Assembly: GCA_037367355.1 (NCBI GenBank)
Contig: CM074697.1
Coordinates: 1,054,001 to 1,118,000 of the forward strand
DNA: 64,000 nt
Source: Neoscytalidium dimidiatum
Lineage: Eukaryota > Ascomycota > Dothideomycetes > Botryosphaeriales > Botryosphaeriaceae
Direction of reading: 5' to 3'
In this document: positions 12,030-25,600 of the stretch, piece after piece
Position numbering within the stretch: the first letter of the stretch is position 1
Layout: each line of letters begins with the position of its first letter
Notes under the pieces: generated by a model
Seen by the model: the letters and a program-made list of their open reading frames with translations, nothing else
The model's database searches: none
What the model was told of the DNA's origin: nothing
Program-made: the position numbers and the translations under genes

Positions 12030-13577
12030 GGTGTCCAGCAGCAAAAGATGCCGCCCACTCGGCGCGGTGGGTCTCCCAGATGCAGACCGAGCGTTCCGCG
12101 CCACGCATAGAATCCAATCGACGTGACGGCGAGCTGAAGGCTTGTCTTGGCCGTGTGAAAGAGTCACGGTAGTAACGATTGGACTGTATTGAGCTCGTTG
12201 AGGACGTGTCAGCCTTCAGACAGCAAGCGAGGCCTCAGATGTAATATTCCAGACCACGACTCCACTTAGCCGAGAGCAAACGATTCAGCCCCAATTCATC
12301 ACGTGGCAGCGTCAGCGCATTATTGTCTCCACCACGACATAAAACACTCACAAATGATACAACAGGGGTTTGCTTACTTTATTGCGAGCCTAATTCTGCT
12401 GCGTCATCTGTACTAAATCGTCAATGCCATATCTCGGTGCCTTAGATGCTCGCTGTACTTTGCCACAATTCTTCAGCTAAACCTTGGAACTGAAGTATGC
12501 CGGCTCTCTGTATCAAAAGCATTCTTGTCGAGGAAACTTTGGTACAGTGCTCTGCGTTATTCGAAAGCAAAGCATCCGTTGCCCCAGCTTCCACTTCCAT
12601 GGCAGAAGAGTGTTGCACGGGCGTGGAAGAGAGGGGCCCGGCGAAATGGTCCAGAACCTTCACCGCCTGCTACGATTCGTGCTGCTTCTTCACAGAGCTT
12701 AAAAGCGAGACGGCCCCGACTCTGGGTTTGCCGAACTTCTCAAATTTTCACCTCGCCTGATCATGATTGCGCCGAAGTGAAATGGCCCCTCCGAGGAACA
12801 TATAACGACGCACGATTTTTCCAGAGATGACAACGATATCAATGTCTTATTTCGACCGATTAATTGACATAACAGCTATGCAATTCCAAGGTATATGGTC
12901 TCCGCTCCATTGTCTGCCAAGTAATTTCTTTCAACCGAAATTTATCTGTGATGACACAACATATAGTCCTCCTGGCAGTAGGAATCAAGGCAATGGCTTG
13001 TGAAGCATTTGAAGATCGACTTTAATGATGCGGTTGTACCAATACCAGGCTGTTCTCTTTTAGCAGCCTAGAGAAAAGCTAACAGTGGCTACACACTAAT
13101 ACTCCTTACTAACTCTACCTCTCTCATCTTATTAATAAGCACTACAACTGCTTATCTCTTTCAGGTTGCTTGTAAGTTTGACTCCCAACATTTTACTTTT
13201 TGTTGTCCTGATGATTCCTTACCCCTTTTGCTCTATGACATTGGAATCACTCGGCGAAGAAGTTCTCCGCCCACCTTTTCAATGCAATGATTTATTGCTT
13301 GTTCTGATTTACACTACCGTTTCCGGACTATGTCCTCTTCTCAACCTGTTCCGTTCAGATCAGATCCTAACCTTAGAGGGGCTTGCAGGTTTTCCATGCG
13401 CTCATGATCCAAGCATTGCGTTGACCTAGTTCTGTATCAGGCACAAACCATGTGGATTCCCATCATGAGAGGGAAACCCAGGCTCAGAAGCTCAGATCAG
13501 ATTCAATGAATTACCTCTAAGCCATACACAGGCCTTGTCTCTTATCCAAGTGTTCTTGAGCTCGCAAGATAGCCAAC
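12030..13577. other. Intergenic region of 1.5 kb, no gene seen
   Basis: It holds the HET promoter and a stretch that looks more AT-rich around 12830-13570. Short frames here have no recognisable domain, and I see no terminal repeats or target-site duplication. Confidence 0.4.
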
Positions 13578-14427
13578 CTACGCAGAAGGTGGAAGGGAGT
13601 CGAGGCCCAACTCCTCCAGTATGCGCCTGATCTCCTCCTGCTCAGGGTCTTCATATCCATCGTTCATCCCCGAGAGATTGTTCGATACCATGCCGCTAGG
13701 TCCACGTTCGCCCGGAGTGTCGAAGTCGTTGCGCTTAGAGAACAGTAGCTGGTGATAACGATGATTCTCAAGCTCAAGCTTCTCCACGTGCTGCAGCAAG
13801 TGCTCGATTTGTTCGTCCTTCTGACGGTTCTTCTCCCTCTCATTTTCCAGCTGTTCCTCAATGCGGCGGAGATTCTTCATCACCCAATCGGTTGGGTCAG
13901 ATGTGGCAATCTCTTCAGATGTGTGAGGATAGCCTTCCGTTGCTTCACGACTTGTCTCCTCGTAAGGACGCTGGTCGGTGAGTCGATCGTGGGAAAGAAA
14001 TGAACGTCCACGAATGGCCATCTTGCGAGGAGTATCCGCAGCTTCCTGGCGATTATGTCCCAGAAAACTAGCCACGATGAAGTCTACGTAAGGATCTGCC
14101 GTACCGCTCCACGCCAAGTGTGTCTTGAGAGTGAGGGCTTGGGTCCAAAGCTTCACTAAAAGTGCCTGCAGGTGCTCTGGTGTGATAGGAGTTGACTGCT
14201 GAGTTGTCTGACCTGCCTTGTTGCCGTGGGACGCTTGCGCCTGCACACTAGGTTATCTAAGAGATTTGCAGAAGCGGGAGTTGCCGTCGATCAGCAAGAG
14301 AACTTACGTTGTTCACTCGGTTCTTGCTAGCATCATCGTTGTCGACATCGTCGTCGTGACCGCCGCTGTCGTAAGTACCGGAGCCCATGTAGCTGGCTCT
14401 CGGCTGCTGAATGCTCGCCTTCTTCAT
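13578..14427 (-). CDS. Unrecognised coiled-coil protein, about 260 aa
   Basis: The proposed exons are 14427-14308 and 14240-13578, separated by a 67-nt intron with GTAAGT/CAG borders. I do not recognise the family. Residues 1-60 are polar and probably disordered, and 60-105 form a more ordered helical part (LLVKLWTQALTLKTHLAWSG). Residues about 158-207 are a strong charged coiled coil, and an acidic tail ends in EIRRILEELGLDSLPPSA. The second exon has no ATG of its own at its left end, so an upstream exon is needed; the ATG at 14425-14427 is the nearest, but the frame stays open further upstream and a longer N-terminus is possible. Confidence 0.6.
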
Positions 14428-14994
14428 GTCGTATTGGTGATTGACGGACTGGAGCGCATGCGGGGACGTCAGATCTTAGCTGAGTTCATGTACGAACGCG
14501 CCTGCACGGCAGTGGTGGTACTTCAGGTTGTGGGGGGTTCGAGGCTAAAGTGTCGTTGTGCCGCTCGTGTTTGCAGGTCAAGTGTAAGTCGCGTCGTCAC
14601 AAAATGACGCGAGTGGGTAACAGCGCACGGCGAAGCACGTCGAAAGACAGAAATGGCAGGCACCGGTAAAAGGGCCTTACCGCAATGTCCAGTACTATCA
14701 GAAGCCACACAATGTCGTGTACTGTATTAGTTCATTGCAACTTCATATCCTCATCTACATTCTTGATATTGTAGTTGGAGCTCTAGATGAAGTACCAGAC
14801 AGTCTACGCGTCTAGCCGGGAACGCAACGAAAGAGTGGTCAAAAAAGCGCTGCAAATCTTGCCGCCCACAGGAGAAAAGATCTAACCAACCCGCTCACCA
14901 AGCAAAGCCAGTTGTGGCCTCCGTAGGTCCTAACTCCCCCAAATACAGGCAATGACCCAATCTCATTTCTTGATATACCCACGCTTCTTCTCCC
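14428..14994. other. Intergenic region, no gene seen
   Basis: It lies between the coiled-coil gene start and the stop of the decarboxylase. No supported coding or RNA feature was seen, except a possible N-terminal extension of the coiled-coil gene in the first 100 bp. Confidence 0.35.
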
Positions 14995-16807
14995 CTAGGC
15001 CTCCTCACCAACAACTTCGGCGCCAACCTCCTCGACCGCTTTCACCAATCCCTCAACCGTCCCAACCCTCGTCTCCCCATTGACCACAACCCTGAAGAAC
15101 TTGCCCTTTTCCCCTGGCGCAAAGTCCACCATCCATCCCCTCCGGATCAACCTCTTCGCCATCTCCTCCGTCCGCCTGCTATTCACGTCTGCCTCTACAC
15201 TCACCTGCCCACCAGGCGCATAGTAAAAGCAAACCTGCAGACACGGCAACGGGCTCTTACTAACAAGGGCCACATTCGGCGACTTCGCGAGCTCAGCCTG
15301 CAGCAGCTCCGCGCGCTCGAACGCAGTGGCAACCCTCCTCGAGAAGCCCGCGGTCCCGCTGCTCAACCACGCCAAAAACAACTTCAAGGACTCGCCCTTC
15401 CGGCCGCACTGCGGCGTCAGGTCCGCGAGGTCGTACAGCTCGTTCGTGTCCTCCAAGACGTCGTTGTGGAAGAGGTAGCCGGCCGGCAGCGTCATGGCCT
15501 TGCGGACGTGGCGCAGGTCCCGCGCGAGCAGGAAGCTGCACGTGAGCGGGACGCCGAGCATCTTGTGCGGCGTCACGCCCACGCTGTCCGCCAGCTCCAC
15601 GCCGCGCAGCCGGTCCCTGCGGATCTCGGCGTTGAACGCGACCGGCCCGCCCCACGAGCCGTCGACGTGCAGCCACAGGTTGTGCCGCCCGCACACCTCC
15701 GAGATCCTGTCGATCGGGTCGAACGACCCCAGCACCGTCGTGCCCGCCGTCGCGTTGACGTAGAACGGCGTCTCGCCGGCGTCCTTGGCCGCTTGTACCA
15801 GCCGCTCCAGGGCGTCGACGTCCATCCGCCCGTCCTCGTCGACGGGCACGCTGCGCACGCTGTCGCTGCCGAAGCCGAACATCTGCGCCGCCTTCTCCAG
15901 GCTGTAGTGGCCGTGCGCCGACGTGAAGAGGACGAAGCGCCGCGCTGAGCCGTGGATGCCTGCTGTCTTGGTTTCCGGGTACAGCGTGTTGCGGGCGACG
16001 ACGACGGACGTGGCGTTGGAGGCGGAGCCACCCGGTTGCGAGATGCCACCAGCATAAGGGCCGGTGAAGCCGAAGAGATGGGCGAGTTGGGTGGTGGTGT
16101 GCTTCTCTATTAGGGTAAGGGCCGGGGAGACTTGGTAGACGTGGACCTGGCGGACGTTAGTCAGGGCGTTGGAGTTGGAACGGTTCAATGTTGGGTCTTT
16201 ACGTTGGTGTTGAGAACTGCGAGAATTAACTCAGAGGCGACACCGACCTGAAGAGCGCAGGGTTGTATCAGCAATTGCATATATTGAAATTTTATAACTG
16301 CTAATTCTGGCAGCATCTACCCTACATACAGCATTGGTGGAGGCATAAAGTTTGTCCATGAAGCCTTGGTCCCACGTATTGACTGAATATTGGAGTATGC
16401 GCTGCACAACTTCCAGCAAACCCTCCTTCCCCATGCCATTCTCCGGTAATTGTAAATTAAGGAGCGACTGCAGCTTCTTCGGCGGGAGGGATTCCACCAA
16501 CACGGTGCGCGGTTCACTGCTACCGTTGACGGTCAGACCTCGGCCAGAGGGCTTGGTGGCGGCGTCCTCGTCGGCGGCACGGATGAACGGAATTAGCAAT
16601 TTCTGCACGGCGTCGAGGAGCTGATGCGAAGAAATCCACAGGTCAGCATTTCCATGCGGCAAAAGAAACGATATGTAGGCGTAATAGACCAATTGGAGGG
16701 TATGCGCGAACCTCGGCAACTTCATCAGCCCTCGAGGGCAGTGCATCGACTGATGCGTGGTGTGCTGAGCCATTCGTGACACCGTTCGTGGTACCGTTCG
16801 TAGCCAT
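14995..16807 (-). CDS. PLP-dependent group II decarboxylase (glutamate/cysteine-sulfinate decarboxylase-like)
   Basis: The exons are 16807-16712, 16620-16330, 16247-16203 and 16146-14995, giving 527 residues. Family marks are LYASTNAVGVASELILAVLNTN across two splices, GGSASNATSVVVAR, TSAHGHYS at the PLP-stacking His, HVDGSWGG with Asp306, and TPHKMLGVPLTCSFLL with the PLP Lys339. The K-M-L-G-V-P-L context is that of the glutamate decarboxylase/CSAD branch rather than the tryptophan or DOPA branch. It should decarboxylate an amino acid in the cytosol to an amine and CO2; the substrate cannot be fixed by eye. The third exon is 45 nt. The leader (about 30 residues, rich in TNG) is probably disordered. 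Confidence 0.9.
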
Positions 16808-17228
16808 GGTGCGCAAGGGGAGTCCAGATAGGGCGCAAATTAGAATTTAGATTGAGGATGCAGGTGCAGATGCGCAGAGCTTGCGCAGGTGGGGTGTTTT
16901 GTCGGCAGGCGCAATAAGCAAAAAAAAAGTTGTAGATGACGGAATTACTGCTGACTTTTGCCGGTCGCGGTCGGCAGGGGTCGGTGGTTGGCGCCATGCA
17001 GCTCTGCTTCCCGCCGCCGCCGCCGCCGAGACCGCAGTCCGCAGTGCCCCCTGCCCGTCAGCCGCGCACTGGCAGCCGATCCCGTACCCGTCGATTTGGG
17101 TCCCCGATCTCGTCTCCAGCCCTGGCCACCCAGCCTGCAAACCTGCGAACCCCAGGCCTGAGACACACGAGACATGCCATTCCACCTCTCCATCCGCCGC
17201 GTGCTACTCGTACGATACGCACCCACGT
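16808..17228. other. Decarboxylase promoter and NOP9 3' flank
   Basis: These 421 bp of GC-rich sequence carry CCG repeats near 17012-17030. No gene is supported; the reading frames here are low-complexity. Confidence 0.4.
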
Positions 17229-19392
17229 CTAGCCTCTCCCTGCCGTTCCGTGCCACCCTCGTTCCCTGCCCTTCCTCTTGTCGCTTTCCCGGTCCTTGTT
17301 CTTGCCCTGCTTTGCTGCGAGCTTGCGTGCCCGCGCAGCCTCAATCCCTGACTTTGGTCCCTTGCCCTTCTTCTTGTCTGCCGTGTCTTCCGGAAACGGA
17401 ACAAATGCTCCATCTCCTGCGTTGTTGCGCGACTGAGACACCCATTCGGACCGGTGTCGCTTGTACAGATCCATCTTCCAATTCCTCCACACCTTGCGGC
17501 CCACGAAAGACTCGCGAAGTGCAGCTTCGTTTTCGGCCAACTCTTCCGCAATGCGTTCCCGGATGAACGCCAATCCGTGAGTCCCCTGCCAGATGGCATC
17601 GATTACGTGTGAGGCCGACGGGTCCAGCGCCATCTCCCCAATGTGGCCGTAGAACTGCTGGATCACTTTGCGCCGGAAGATGATCGTGGCGATCGGTGAA
17701 GTCAGCGCCCCCTGCAATGCTCGGCTCGCCGCTGCCGATCTTGCCATGTTCAACGCCAGAGGCGTTCCCAATCGGGCGAGTGAGTCGAAAATAAGCGCGC
17801 TGAGCGGTCCCTCGACGGTGAGCATTGCCTGGGCGAGAAGTGATCCATGCAGGCTATCCGAGCTAGGCTGATGAGAGGCGGTCTGCCCGTTGGACGTGGC
17901 TTTGCTTCCGTCGGCTGTCACCGCCTCGCCCAGGCGGAGTAAACGTGCAATGTCAAATCCGTTGGGCCCAGAGAAGGCTGTCTCAAGTTTCGCCGCAATG
18001 GCCGTCGTATCGACCGATCTAGCCTGGCATCGTTCGATCAGAGTCCGGATGACGACCGTTCGTCCGCGCTCCGCCATGTTTGGGATTTGGGGTAGAATCT
18101 GCTGCTTTGCTTCTTCCAGATCTTCTTTGCTCAGGCGTTCCAACAACTTAGTGACGACGTATCCGGCGATCTCGTTCCGTGCCAGGGTGCCGACGCGGTC
18201 TTTGAATAGTTCCTTGTGTAATGCCTTAAACATCTTGCCCGGTGCGAATTCCACTATCGTCTCCACCAAGCGGGAGCCAATGGGGTCGTACATCAATCCA
18301 TTAATGAACTTGTAGCTGTCGGTGCCCTCGGTGATAGGATCATCGGGAAGGAGTGTACGTATAATCGAATTTTCATCTTTTGCGCGCTGTTTACCAAATT
18401 GGCCGAGCTCCAGCCTGACAAGAAGCTGCAGCACTGGATTTCCAGTCTGGTGGGTGGCCAGGGCGCGAAGATAGGTTGAGTCTAGACCGGCGACGCTGCT
18501 CTTGATCATATTTTCCAGCGCGTGTATGAAGGAATCCGGGACGGTGCGGCGGTCCAATATGTTACCACTCTTCTCAGCCTGTGCAATTGTGACCTTTTCT
18601 TTTCTCTTGCTGTGCAGTAATGAGCGATGAGCGGAGCGTTCCAGAGGTTCGCCTGCCAGAACGACTAGCAGTACTCGCAGCGCGTGAGACGCAAATCTGT
18701 CCGTCATCAGGAAACCAAGGTTTCCCTCCAACTCGTTTATGGCATAGAGGAACAAGTTCTCCATAGATACTTGCACGTCCTGAGGATCGATATACTGGTC
18801 CTCGGGAGGGTGTATGAGCTCTTCGGAGACGACCGGTGCGGAATGAATAAAGAGGGCCTCGCAGCAGTGAGAAGCGAATCGATGTTGGATGAGGTTGAGA
18901 AAACTACAGGATTAGCACATGTTGAAGAAGATTTGAATGGACTACATACTGTCCGCTGAATTTTTGAAATAGATTTTTCAACTGGGTGGTGTCTGACAGC
19001 TGGATCAGACGTTCCATCAGCCGGGAGCACGACTGGCTGTTCGCTAGCTTCAGCTCCTTGCCGTCTGCCTCGCGGTAGACATTTGCCAGGAAGAGGGATC
19101 GCGCTTCCGGGTCTTCAAACTGGTTTAGTTCCAACAGCTCGTCGGCGCGCTTGAAATATTCTTGCTCCTCATCATCCAGCATGCCGTAAAAGACCATGTC
19201 TCCGCCAGGACCAGCCTGCTCTTGCTGCTCTCCATCAAAATTTTCTGTAGCCTCTTCCCCAAGCGCAACATAGTTTTCTTGCTCCTCCAATCTCGACCGC
19301 TTGTTCTGGTTCCCGGGCTCATCATGGTGGTGTTCGAGCTTGCGCTTCTTGCGCTCCTCGCGGCGGCCGCGCTTCTTGTTTTCCTTGGGCAT
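17229..19392 (-). CDS. nop9: Nucleolar protein 9, PUF-type pre-rRNA processing factor
   Basis: The exons are 19392-18950 and 18903-17229 with a 46-nt intron, giving 705 residues. The N-terminus is very basic ([15 protein letters not shown]), fitting a nucleolar signal. The body consists of Pumilio-like repeats; recognisable pieces are [58 protein letters not shown] and ASHVIDAIW. The tail is again Lys/Arg-rich. NOP9 binds 20S pre-rRNA and is needed for 40S subunit maturation in yeast. The start is the first ATG, preceded by a run of 18 A on the coding strand. It is divergent from the TIP20 gene, with a 466-bp space. Confidence 0.93.
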
Positions 19393-19858
19393 ATTTTTTT
19401 TTTTTTTTTTGGGAGGCGGCGGAGCGGACGGCGGAGAAAGCGCGGCGGAGAAAGCGGCGGGGTCGCAGCAACTTGCGGAGGAAGAAGGGAGGAAAACAGG
19501 CGGCGGAGAGAGGAAGAGCCAGTCGCGCGGTCAGCAGAGAAGAGGAGTGGCAGCAGGCAAACTAAAATATGGGTGGTGAAGGGTCGGGGCTAGGATGGTT
19601 GCAGGATTTCTCGGCGTATGCGGCTAGCGAACGATTGTCGGCAACCCTTCAGATCAAGTCAAGATCGCGGGGCGCTCTAAGATCTGCCCAGCCCACGCCC
19701 CCGGCCCTCCGAGTCAACGGCGACAGTGCCACACCTTGCACCCGTCCAGACCCAGAACCTAGACTGCCAGCCCGCCCAGCAGCAGCAGCGGCAGCCACCG
19801 CGACGCTCCACACACTTCCATCCACGTCACTACGCGACGCCGCCGCCCACCGCCCGCC
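19393..19858. promoter_or_regulatory. Bidirectional promoter region of nop9 and the TIP20/RINT1 gene
   Basis: These 466 bp lie between two divergent housekeeping genes. A T18 homopolymer (19393-19410) abuts the nop9 start codon, followed by a purine-rich GGCGGA/GAAAGCGGCGG stretch. Long dA:dT tracts are typical nucleosome-depleted promoter elements in fungi; this function is inferred. Confidence 0.5.
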
Positions 19859-22685
19859 ATGGCCGACGTACACGAGCGCGTCGCCGCCTACCTCGACGAC
19901 CAGCTGCAGACGCACACCGACCTGCAGCAGCTTGATCACCTGCTGTCCAACATCCGCACCCAGCATGGCCTACTCCAGCAGCAGGTAAGCGTGCCCAAGC
20001 TCGTCCCATGTCACGCGTGCCCGCATTAACGCCCATGTAGCTCGAACAGGCCGAGAAGGACGCCCATGACGCCCGCGAAGAGGCCGACCAGCACCAGCGC
20101 CAGCTCCACCTCCAGCATGAACAATTCGACCGCGACCAGCATGACATTGACCGCCGCCTGCAAATTGTAACCCTGTCCGACGCTAGCGATGATGCCGTGG
20201 CCCGCTTTGAGCAGAGCATGGCCAGGCTGCACGCGCTGGATATCGCCGCCCGCTACACTGAGAGGCTGAAAGAAGTTGGCGAATTGAGGTAAGCCGCTTT
20301 ATCCAACACGTAAGCCGTATCGCGGCACAAGACTAAGTTTCATACGCAGCAAGGAAGCCGACAGCGCTCTCAAGACGTCCGGCGAAGCAGCCCTCGAATC
20401 CTACCGTCAGCTGAAGACCCTGGATGCTAGCCTTGCGCCTCTGCATGAGGCCGCTGAAGGAGCCGCCCCGCATCTCATCGACCACATTGCTAGGACAACC
20501 CAGCACGTGCGCGACCAACTCCGGGATGCCTTTTCTAAAGAACTGGACGCCGTGCTGAAGAAGATAGACTGGCCTAAGCGTCCTGAAACCACCTTTCTTG
20601 GATCACTGCAGGACCAATGGGCCGCTGCCGTCGGTAAGTTGCTTGATTTGCAGAAGCCTGAGCTCGAGGCAGCCGAGAATAAGGCTGCTGGTCCCAAGGG
20701 AGGCAAGACTCCGCTGGTTCTACTACCCCTCGAGGTCTTAGTGCAACCGCTCGAAATGCGCTTCAGGTACCACTTTGACGGTGATAAGCCTACGAACCGT
20801 TTGGACAAGCCTGAGTATTTCCTTTCGCATATTATTGACCTGTTGAACAACTTTAATCCGTTCATTGTCGACAACTTACAACCCATTCTCCTCTCCCACT
20901 TCAAAGGCACGGATTTGGGTTTTAATGCTGCTTACATCGATGCCACTTCTGCCTTTATAACCGCTCTACTTCCCATGCTACGCTCTAAAATATTTTCGAC
21001 ATTGCCTAAGATTGCCAGTCAACCACAGCTACTAAGCCATTTCATGCACGAAATTATGAGCTTTGATACCACACTGAAAGAAGATTGGCGTTATGATGGC
21101 GGCAATGGAGCTGAAGGTTGGAAGGGCCTTGCTTGGGAAGTGCTCGTCACCCAAGATTGGTTTGGCCGCTGGCTCCAAGTTGAGAAAGACTGTAAGTTTC
21201 TGTTTGCTTGCTTTCTAGCCTGCTGCTCCCAGCGACTCTATTTTATTACATTCTTCCCACAGAAGAAGAGGAGAATGAATATAAAATACCAAACACTGTG
21301 CATAATATTCAGAGTATCTATACCTATGACCAGATTAGATGCCGTCGTTCTTGCCACACCACCTTTGTATCTTCCCATTTGTGTGATAAATTCTAATGTT
21401 TCCGTAGTTGCTCTTGCACGATACCAGAGCATTATAGACACGCCAGAAAGTGGAGAGCTGGACTATGACAGCGTGGATCCTAGTGCGACGAAGCCTACGA
21501 AAGCGGCCATTCGCGTCAATGATCTGCTAGAGACTATCACAGGTATGCCTTGCATTGCTCAGCTGAGTTGAATATCACTAATGATTCCAAGATCGGTACA
21601 GGCCATTGTCGTCTTTCTCGCAGAAGCTTTCTTTCCTCATCGACGTCCAAATATCAATCTTCGACCGTTTCCACGAGCGCCTGCACTCCAGCCTCGAAGC
21701 GTACCTCACTATGACCTCATCCGTCGGCCGCGCTGTCCAAGGCATCAGCCGCGAAGAGCAAGCCAACCTCCAAGGCGTGGCTGGCCTCGACCGCCTCTGC
21801 CGCGTGTTCGGCAGCGCCGACTACCTCGAGCGCGCCATGCGCGACTGGAGCGACGACATCTTCTTCCTCGAGCTGTGGGACGAGCTCCAAGACCGCGCCC
21901 GGCGGCGGCGCTCGACCAACCTGGCCGGCCCGCTCTCAGTCGCCGCCGTCGCGGAGCGCACCTCCAGCGCCGTCGGCTCCGAGGACGACACAGGCGCGCT
22001 CTTCGACGAGACGGCCGCCGCTTACAGCCGCCTGCGCGTCCGCTCCGAGGCCATCATCGCCGACCAGCTCGCCTATAACGTCCGCGAGAGCCTGCGCGCG
22101 TACCGCAACATCAACCCCTGGACCACCCTCTCCTCGTCCGCCTCCGCCTCCACCGTCCCCCAGACTTCGCCCCCTTCCATCACCCCCGAGCTCGAGCCGC
22201 TACTCGCGTACCTGACTTCGTCCTTCTCGTTCCTGCATCGCGCACTCGCTCGCGCGCCGCTGCGCCGCATTGCGAGGCTGGCGTGCAAAGCGATCGAGCA
22301 TAGCATCTGGGACGGCATCCTCATGCGCCACTCTTTCAGCACGGCCGGCGCGGCACAGTTGAAGACGGACGTCGCGGCGATCGGGGAGGTGGTGGATCGA
22401 TGGGCCGGCGAGGGATGTGCGGCAGGTGGGTTGAAGAGGGTAAGGGAAGGTGTCGCATTGTTGGGCTTGCCGGTGAGGAGTAAAAGTACCGCTGCGGACG
22501 GGGATGGGGCGCAGGGAGTGGAGGCGGATGGGAGGGAGGGAGGGCTGGGGCTGTGGGAGGTTGAGAAGAGGATCTTCGCGGATAACGAGCAGGCGAGGGC
22601 GGTCCTGGAAGAGTTGGGGTTGGAGAGCTTGACGGAGGCGGAGGCGAGGGCGGTGTTGGAGAAGAGAGTGGAGTTGGGAAGTTAG
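19859..22685 (+). CDS. tip20: RINT1/TIP20-family vesicle tethering protein (Dsl1 complex)
   Basis: The exons are 19859-19984, 20041-20288, 20350-21191, 21408-21542 and 21592-22685, giving 814 residues. The N-terminal quarter is coiled coil, as usual for the family. Diagnostic RINT1/TIP20 blocks are LSHIIDLLNNFNPFIV, LAWEVLVTQDWFGRWL, RVNDLLETITDRYRPLSSFSQKL (across a splice), IFDRFHERLHSSLEAY, LCRVFGSADYLERAMRDWSDD and AIEHSIWDGILMRHSFS. The protein is a peripheral ER tether that catches Golgi-derived COPI vesicles together with DSL1 and SEC39. Intron 3 (216 nt) is the longest in this gene and clearly AT-richer than the exons. The C-terminus is GC-rich and acidic. Confidence 0.92.
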
Positions 22686-25600
22686 TCGGGTTGATCAGGA
22701 GTAGCTGTTGGAGAGAGGTGTTTGTTGTAGTGATGTTTACGGCTATTAGCGAGGGCATAAAGATTAACAAAGGGCATTCAGATTTCATGGTAATCGGGTA
22801 GACTTCGAAAAATTCTAGAGGACAGACAGAATGGGAAAGGTGAGGAGCTGGCGAAACAAGGATCCGAGAGCGGCAATGGAGAACATTCGAAGTAGGGATG
22901 ACCGCGGTAGGGGACACGATGTGGTATCAAACACAGCGCGGATTAGGAACACCAAGTTCGACGGGTAAGGGGAGATCTCTAGGCTAATCCGCAGATCGAC
23001 GGCCAGCAGAGCTCCTGATTGGTTGCCAGAATAAAAGCAACGTGACGAATTCTTTTAACGCGAAGTCAATAAAACAGAAAGAAGCTTAGGTCATCCATGG
23101 TTGGCAGACTTAAGTAGAAGCACGGGACTACTATAGCGGGATCATCGTTGCTATGGCAGAAAGTTGACCCGTGGCCACTACCGCATTTGGGGTAGGTAAG
23201 CAGGGAAACGTTGACACAGTGGTATTCCGAACGGTTCCTGGTACGGGGCGATACGAAAACCGGATTTAAGGTTTCTCTTCGATGGACCGGGCCTTGAGTG
23301 GCTTTCTGGCTTTGACTTTATCGAGCCACAGGAAAAATGAAATCTACTTTTTTGAAACATTCTACGATGGGAAAGGGAGATGATCTTCCGGGCTGGCCTC
23401 TTCGCATTTACCTGAAGAGGCAGGGTGAGCAGATCCTCATGAGAGTTCGTGAGCCACGAAAATTGCAATACGCTTTCAACGGTACGGAATGAGGGTCGGT
23501 TTCAGTGCCCGCCGTTAGATACGACGGAGTGGAGTCATGAGGACATCTTGCTTTCCTTCGGCCTATTTCTTGTTGCCGGAGCTTCCGATATGGTTCACTA
23601 CTGTTCTATCACAAACAGGAACAAGAGCCTTTTGCTACGTGGAAGGTTGACGTGCTGTGGACGACGAAGCTCCGTGCTCGTCGAACGTTGAGCATGCTGT
23701 GATCTCTACCTCGCCCACTTCCTTCGCCTTATGCTTTGATCTACACTGTGCTACCGAAGATATCAGATCTACTTTTATCTTACGTGAAATTTTTTTTTTT
23801 TTCCATCAGCTTCTTCTTGCTTTTGCCGTTAGATCTCGATGAAGACTACGTTTTCGGGGAAGTCGCACGATGTAGACATGCACCAGACGTCTCACTCAGC
23901 GCTATAGAGTAGCATTGTGTTTCTTACATGCAGCTCTTACTATATGACTCTACAGAGGGTCAGACCACACTCGCTCCATATGCATTTTCTCTTACTGCAG
24001 TTGCGGCATGACTCCACTCTCACGGCCGTTCATTCCCGCTCCTTCCGCACATCTCAATATATGCAGATATATTAGATGCACATCTGATCTGATCTTGCAG
24101 ATCTGAGATTGATTGATGCGAGAAATAAATACGCACTCTGCCGTCATGCAGCATATTTTGGCGGGTACAATCCATGTAGGGGGCCGGGATGCGTCACTGC
24201 CCACGCGGATGCTGAGTAACCGCGGGAGTGACAACCCTGGGTTATGTGTAACGGCGGGAACGAAGATGTGCGCAAGGAAAATGCCGATGTGACGGCGGGA
24301 GCGGGCTCGCAGGCTGCAGAACCCAGAGGCAATTTGTAAATCAAATATTACAGAGAGAATATGCGCTGGTATGAAAAAGCAGTGTAACAGAGAGGCCGCT
24401 GTATGCTGGCTGCGTTTAGAAAGAGTGTGTGTTACCATACAGCATGCCGCGAGCAGCGCCTGGCTGAATTCATATAGACAGGCATATAGGCCCACTTATT
24501 TTCCTAGAGTATGTGTACTTTCGAAGGGTGCCGTTCTGACCGCTGCCTTCCAACCAACCAGGACGGTGACAACGCAAAAGGAGGCAAAAATAACAAAAGT
24601 ATCATGGGTCAATGGCAGTAGATTCTACTAGGTGCGTTCGATTGATTTATTCAAGATATATTACACAGAGCGATGAGACGTTGCCTGCGACTTTCCATAT
24701 CAGCCAATCACCTGTAGTGTACTAATGCTGGCAATGCGAAAGATTCCTCCAAATTTGAACTTTTGCTGATCTCCGTGACTATGCATTTCCGGACGATTAT
24801 TCTCACATCGCTGCACTTACTTGCGCCTACCGGTACAATGTTTCAAGCGCAAGGCACCTATATTGACGCAGAATGGAGATCCGACTTACGTGTCGTGGAC
24901 TTGTTCTCTCGTTGAAATAGGGCATGTTCATACGAGATCGATAGGTCTCGAGAGGATGGTAATGGCGAGTAATGATGCGCATAAGGAGTCATCTGGAGGT
25001 AGATGCTGCTAATGCCTCTTGAGCACTAGGCCTGGGTGACTCCTCCCACTACCAATCCAATAGGCTGGCAGCTGAATTACTTTGGCGCCAACCTCGGTAC
25101 ATCCCTATATCTTACCGTCGACTGTATCTCCCCGAGTAACTTCTAGGGCCTCCTCGACCGCGCTGATAACGCTATCTAATGTAGCCGTTCAAACGAGCCG
25201 CCCTTTAAGACACATCAAGATCTCATCATATCCCCTACTGCTTTCTCTATTCCCGCCACACGCCCGGACCGCGCGCAGCGCGAAACCACCGCGTTTCCTC
25301 CCCTCTTCGCGCTCCACAGCATGCTCCACCCACGTACATACTCCGCCGCGCGCTAAACCCGCCGCCGCAGCCGCCCACCGCACGACCACACCCGAGCCGC
25401 GACTCTTTCCTGCTGCAGGGTCATCGGAAGCACGAAACGCTACACCCGCGGGACTAACCATGCTCGGGCTGCAATGTAAGACGATCCGCCTTGCATCCAG
25501 GAATCATCGGGCAAGAGCGCCGAACAGGCTCGACAGGAACGTTGTGTGACATCAGAGAGCGGTGATAGTAGAAAAAAAAAAGAATAAGTTCGAGGCAAGG

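Noticed and set aside
22336..22917. 193-residue Pro/Ser-rich minus-strand frame
   Set aside because: Mostly antisense to the TIP20 C-terminus; low-complexity.
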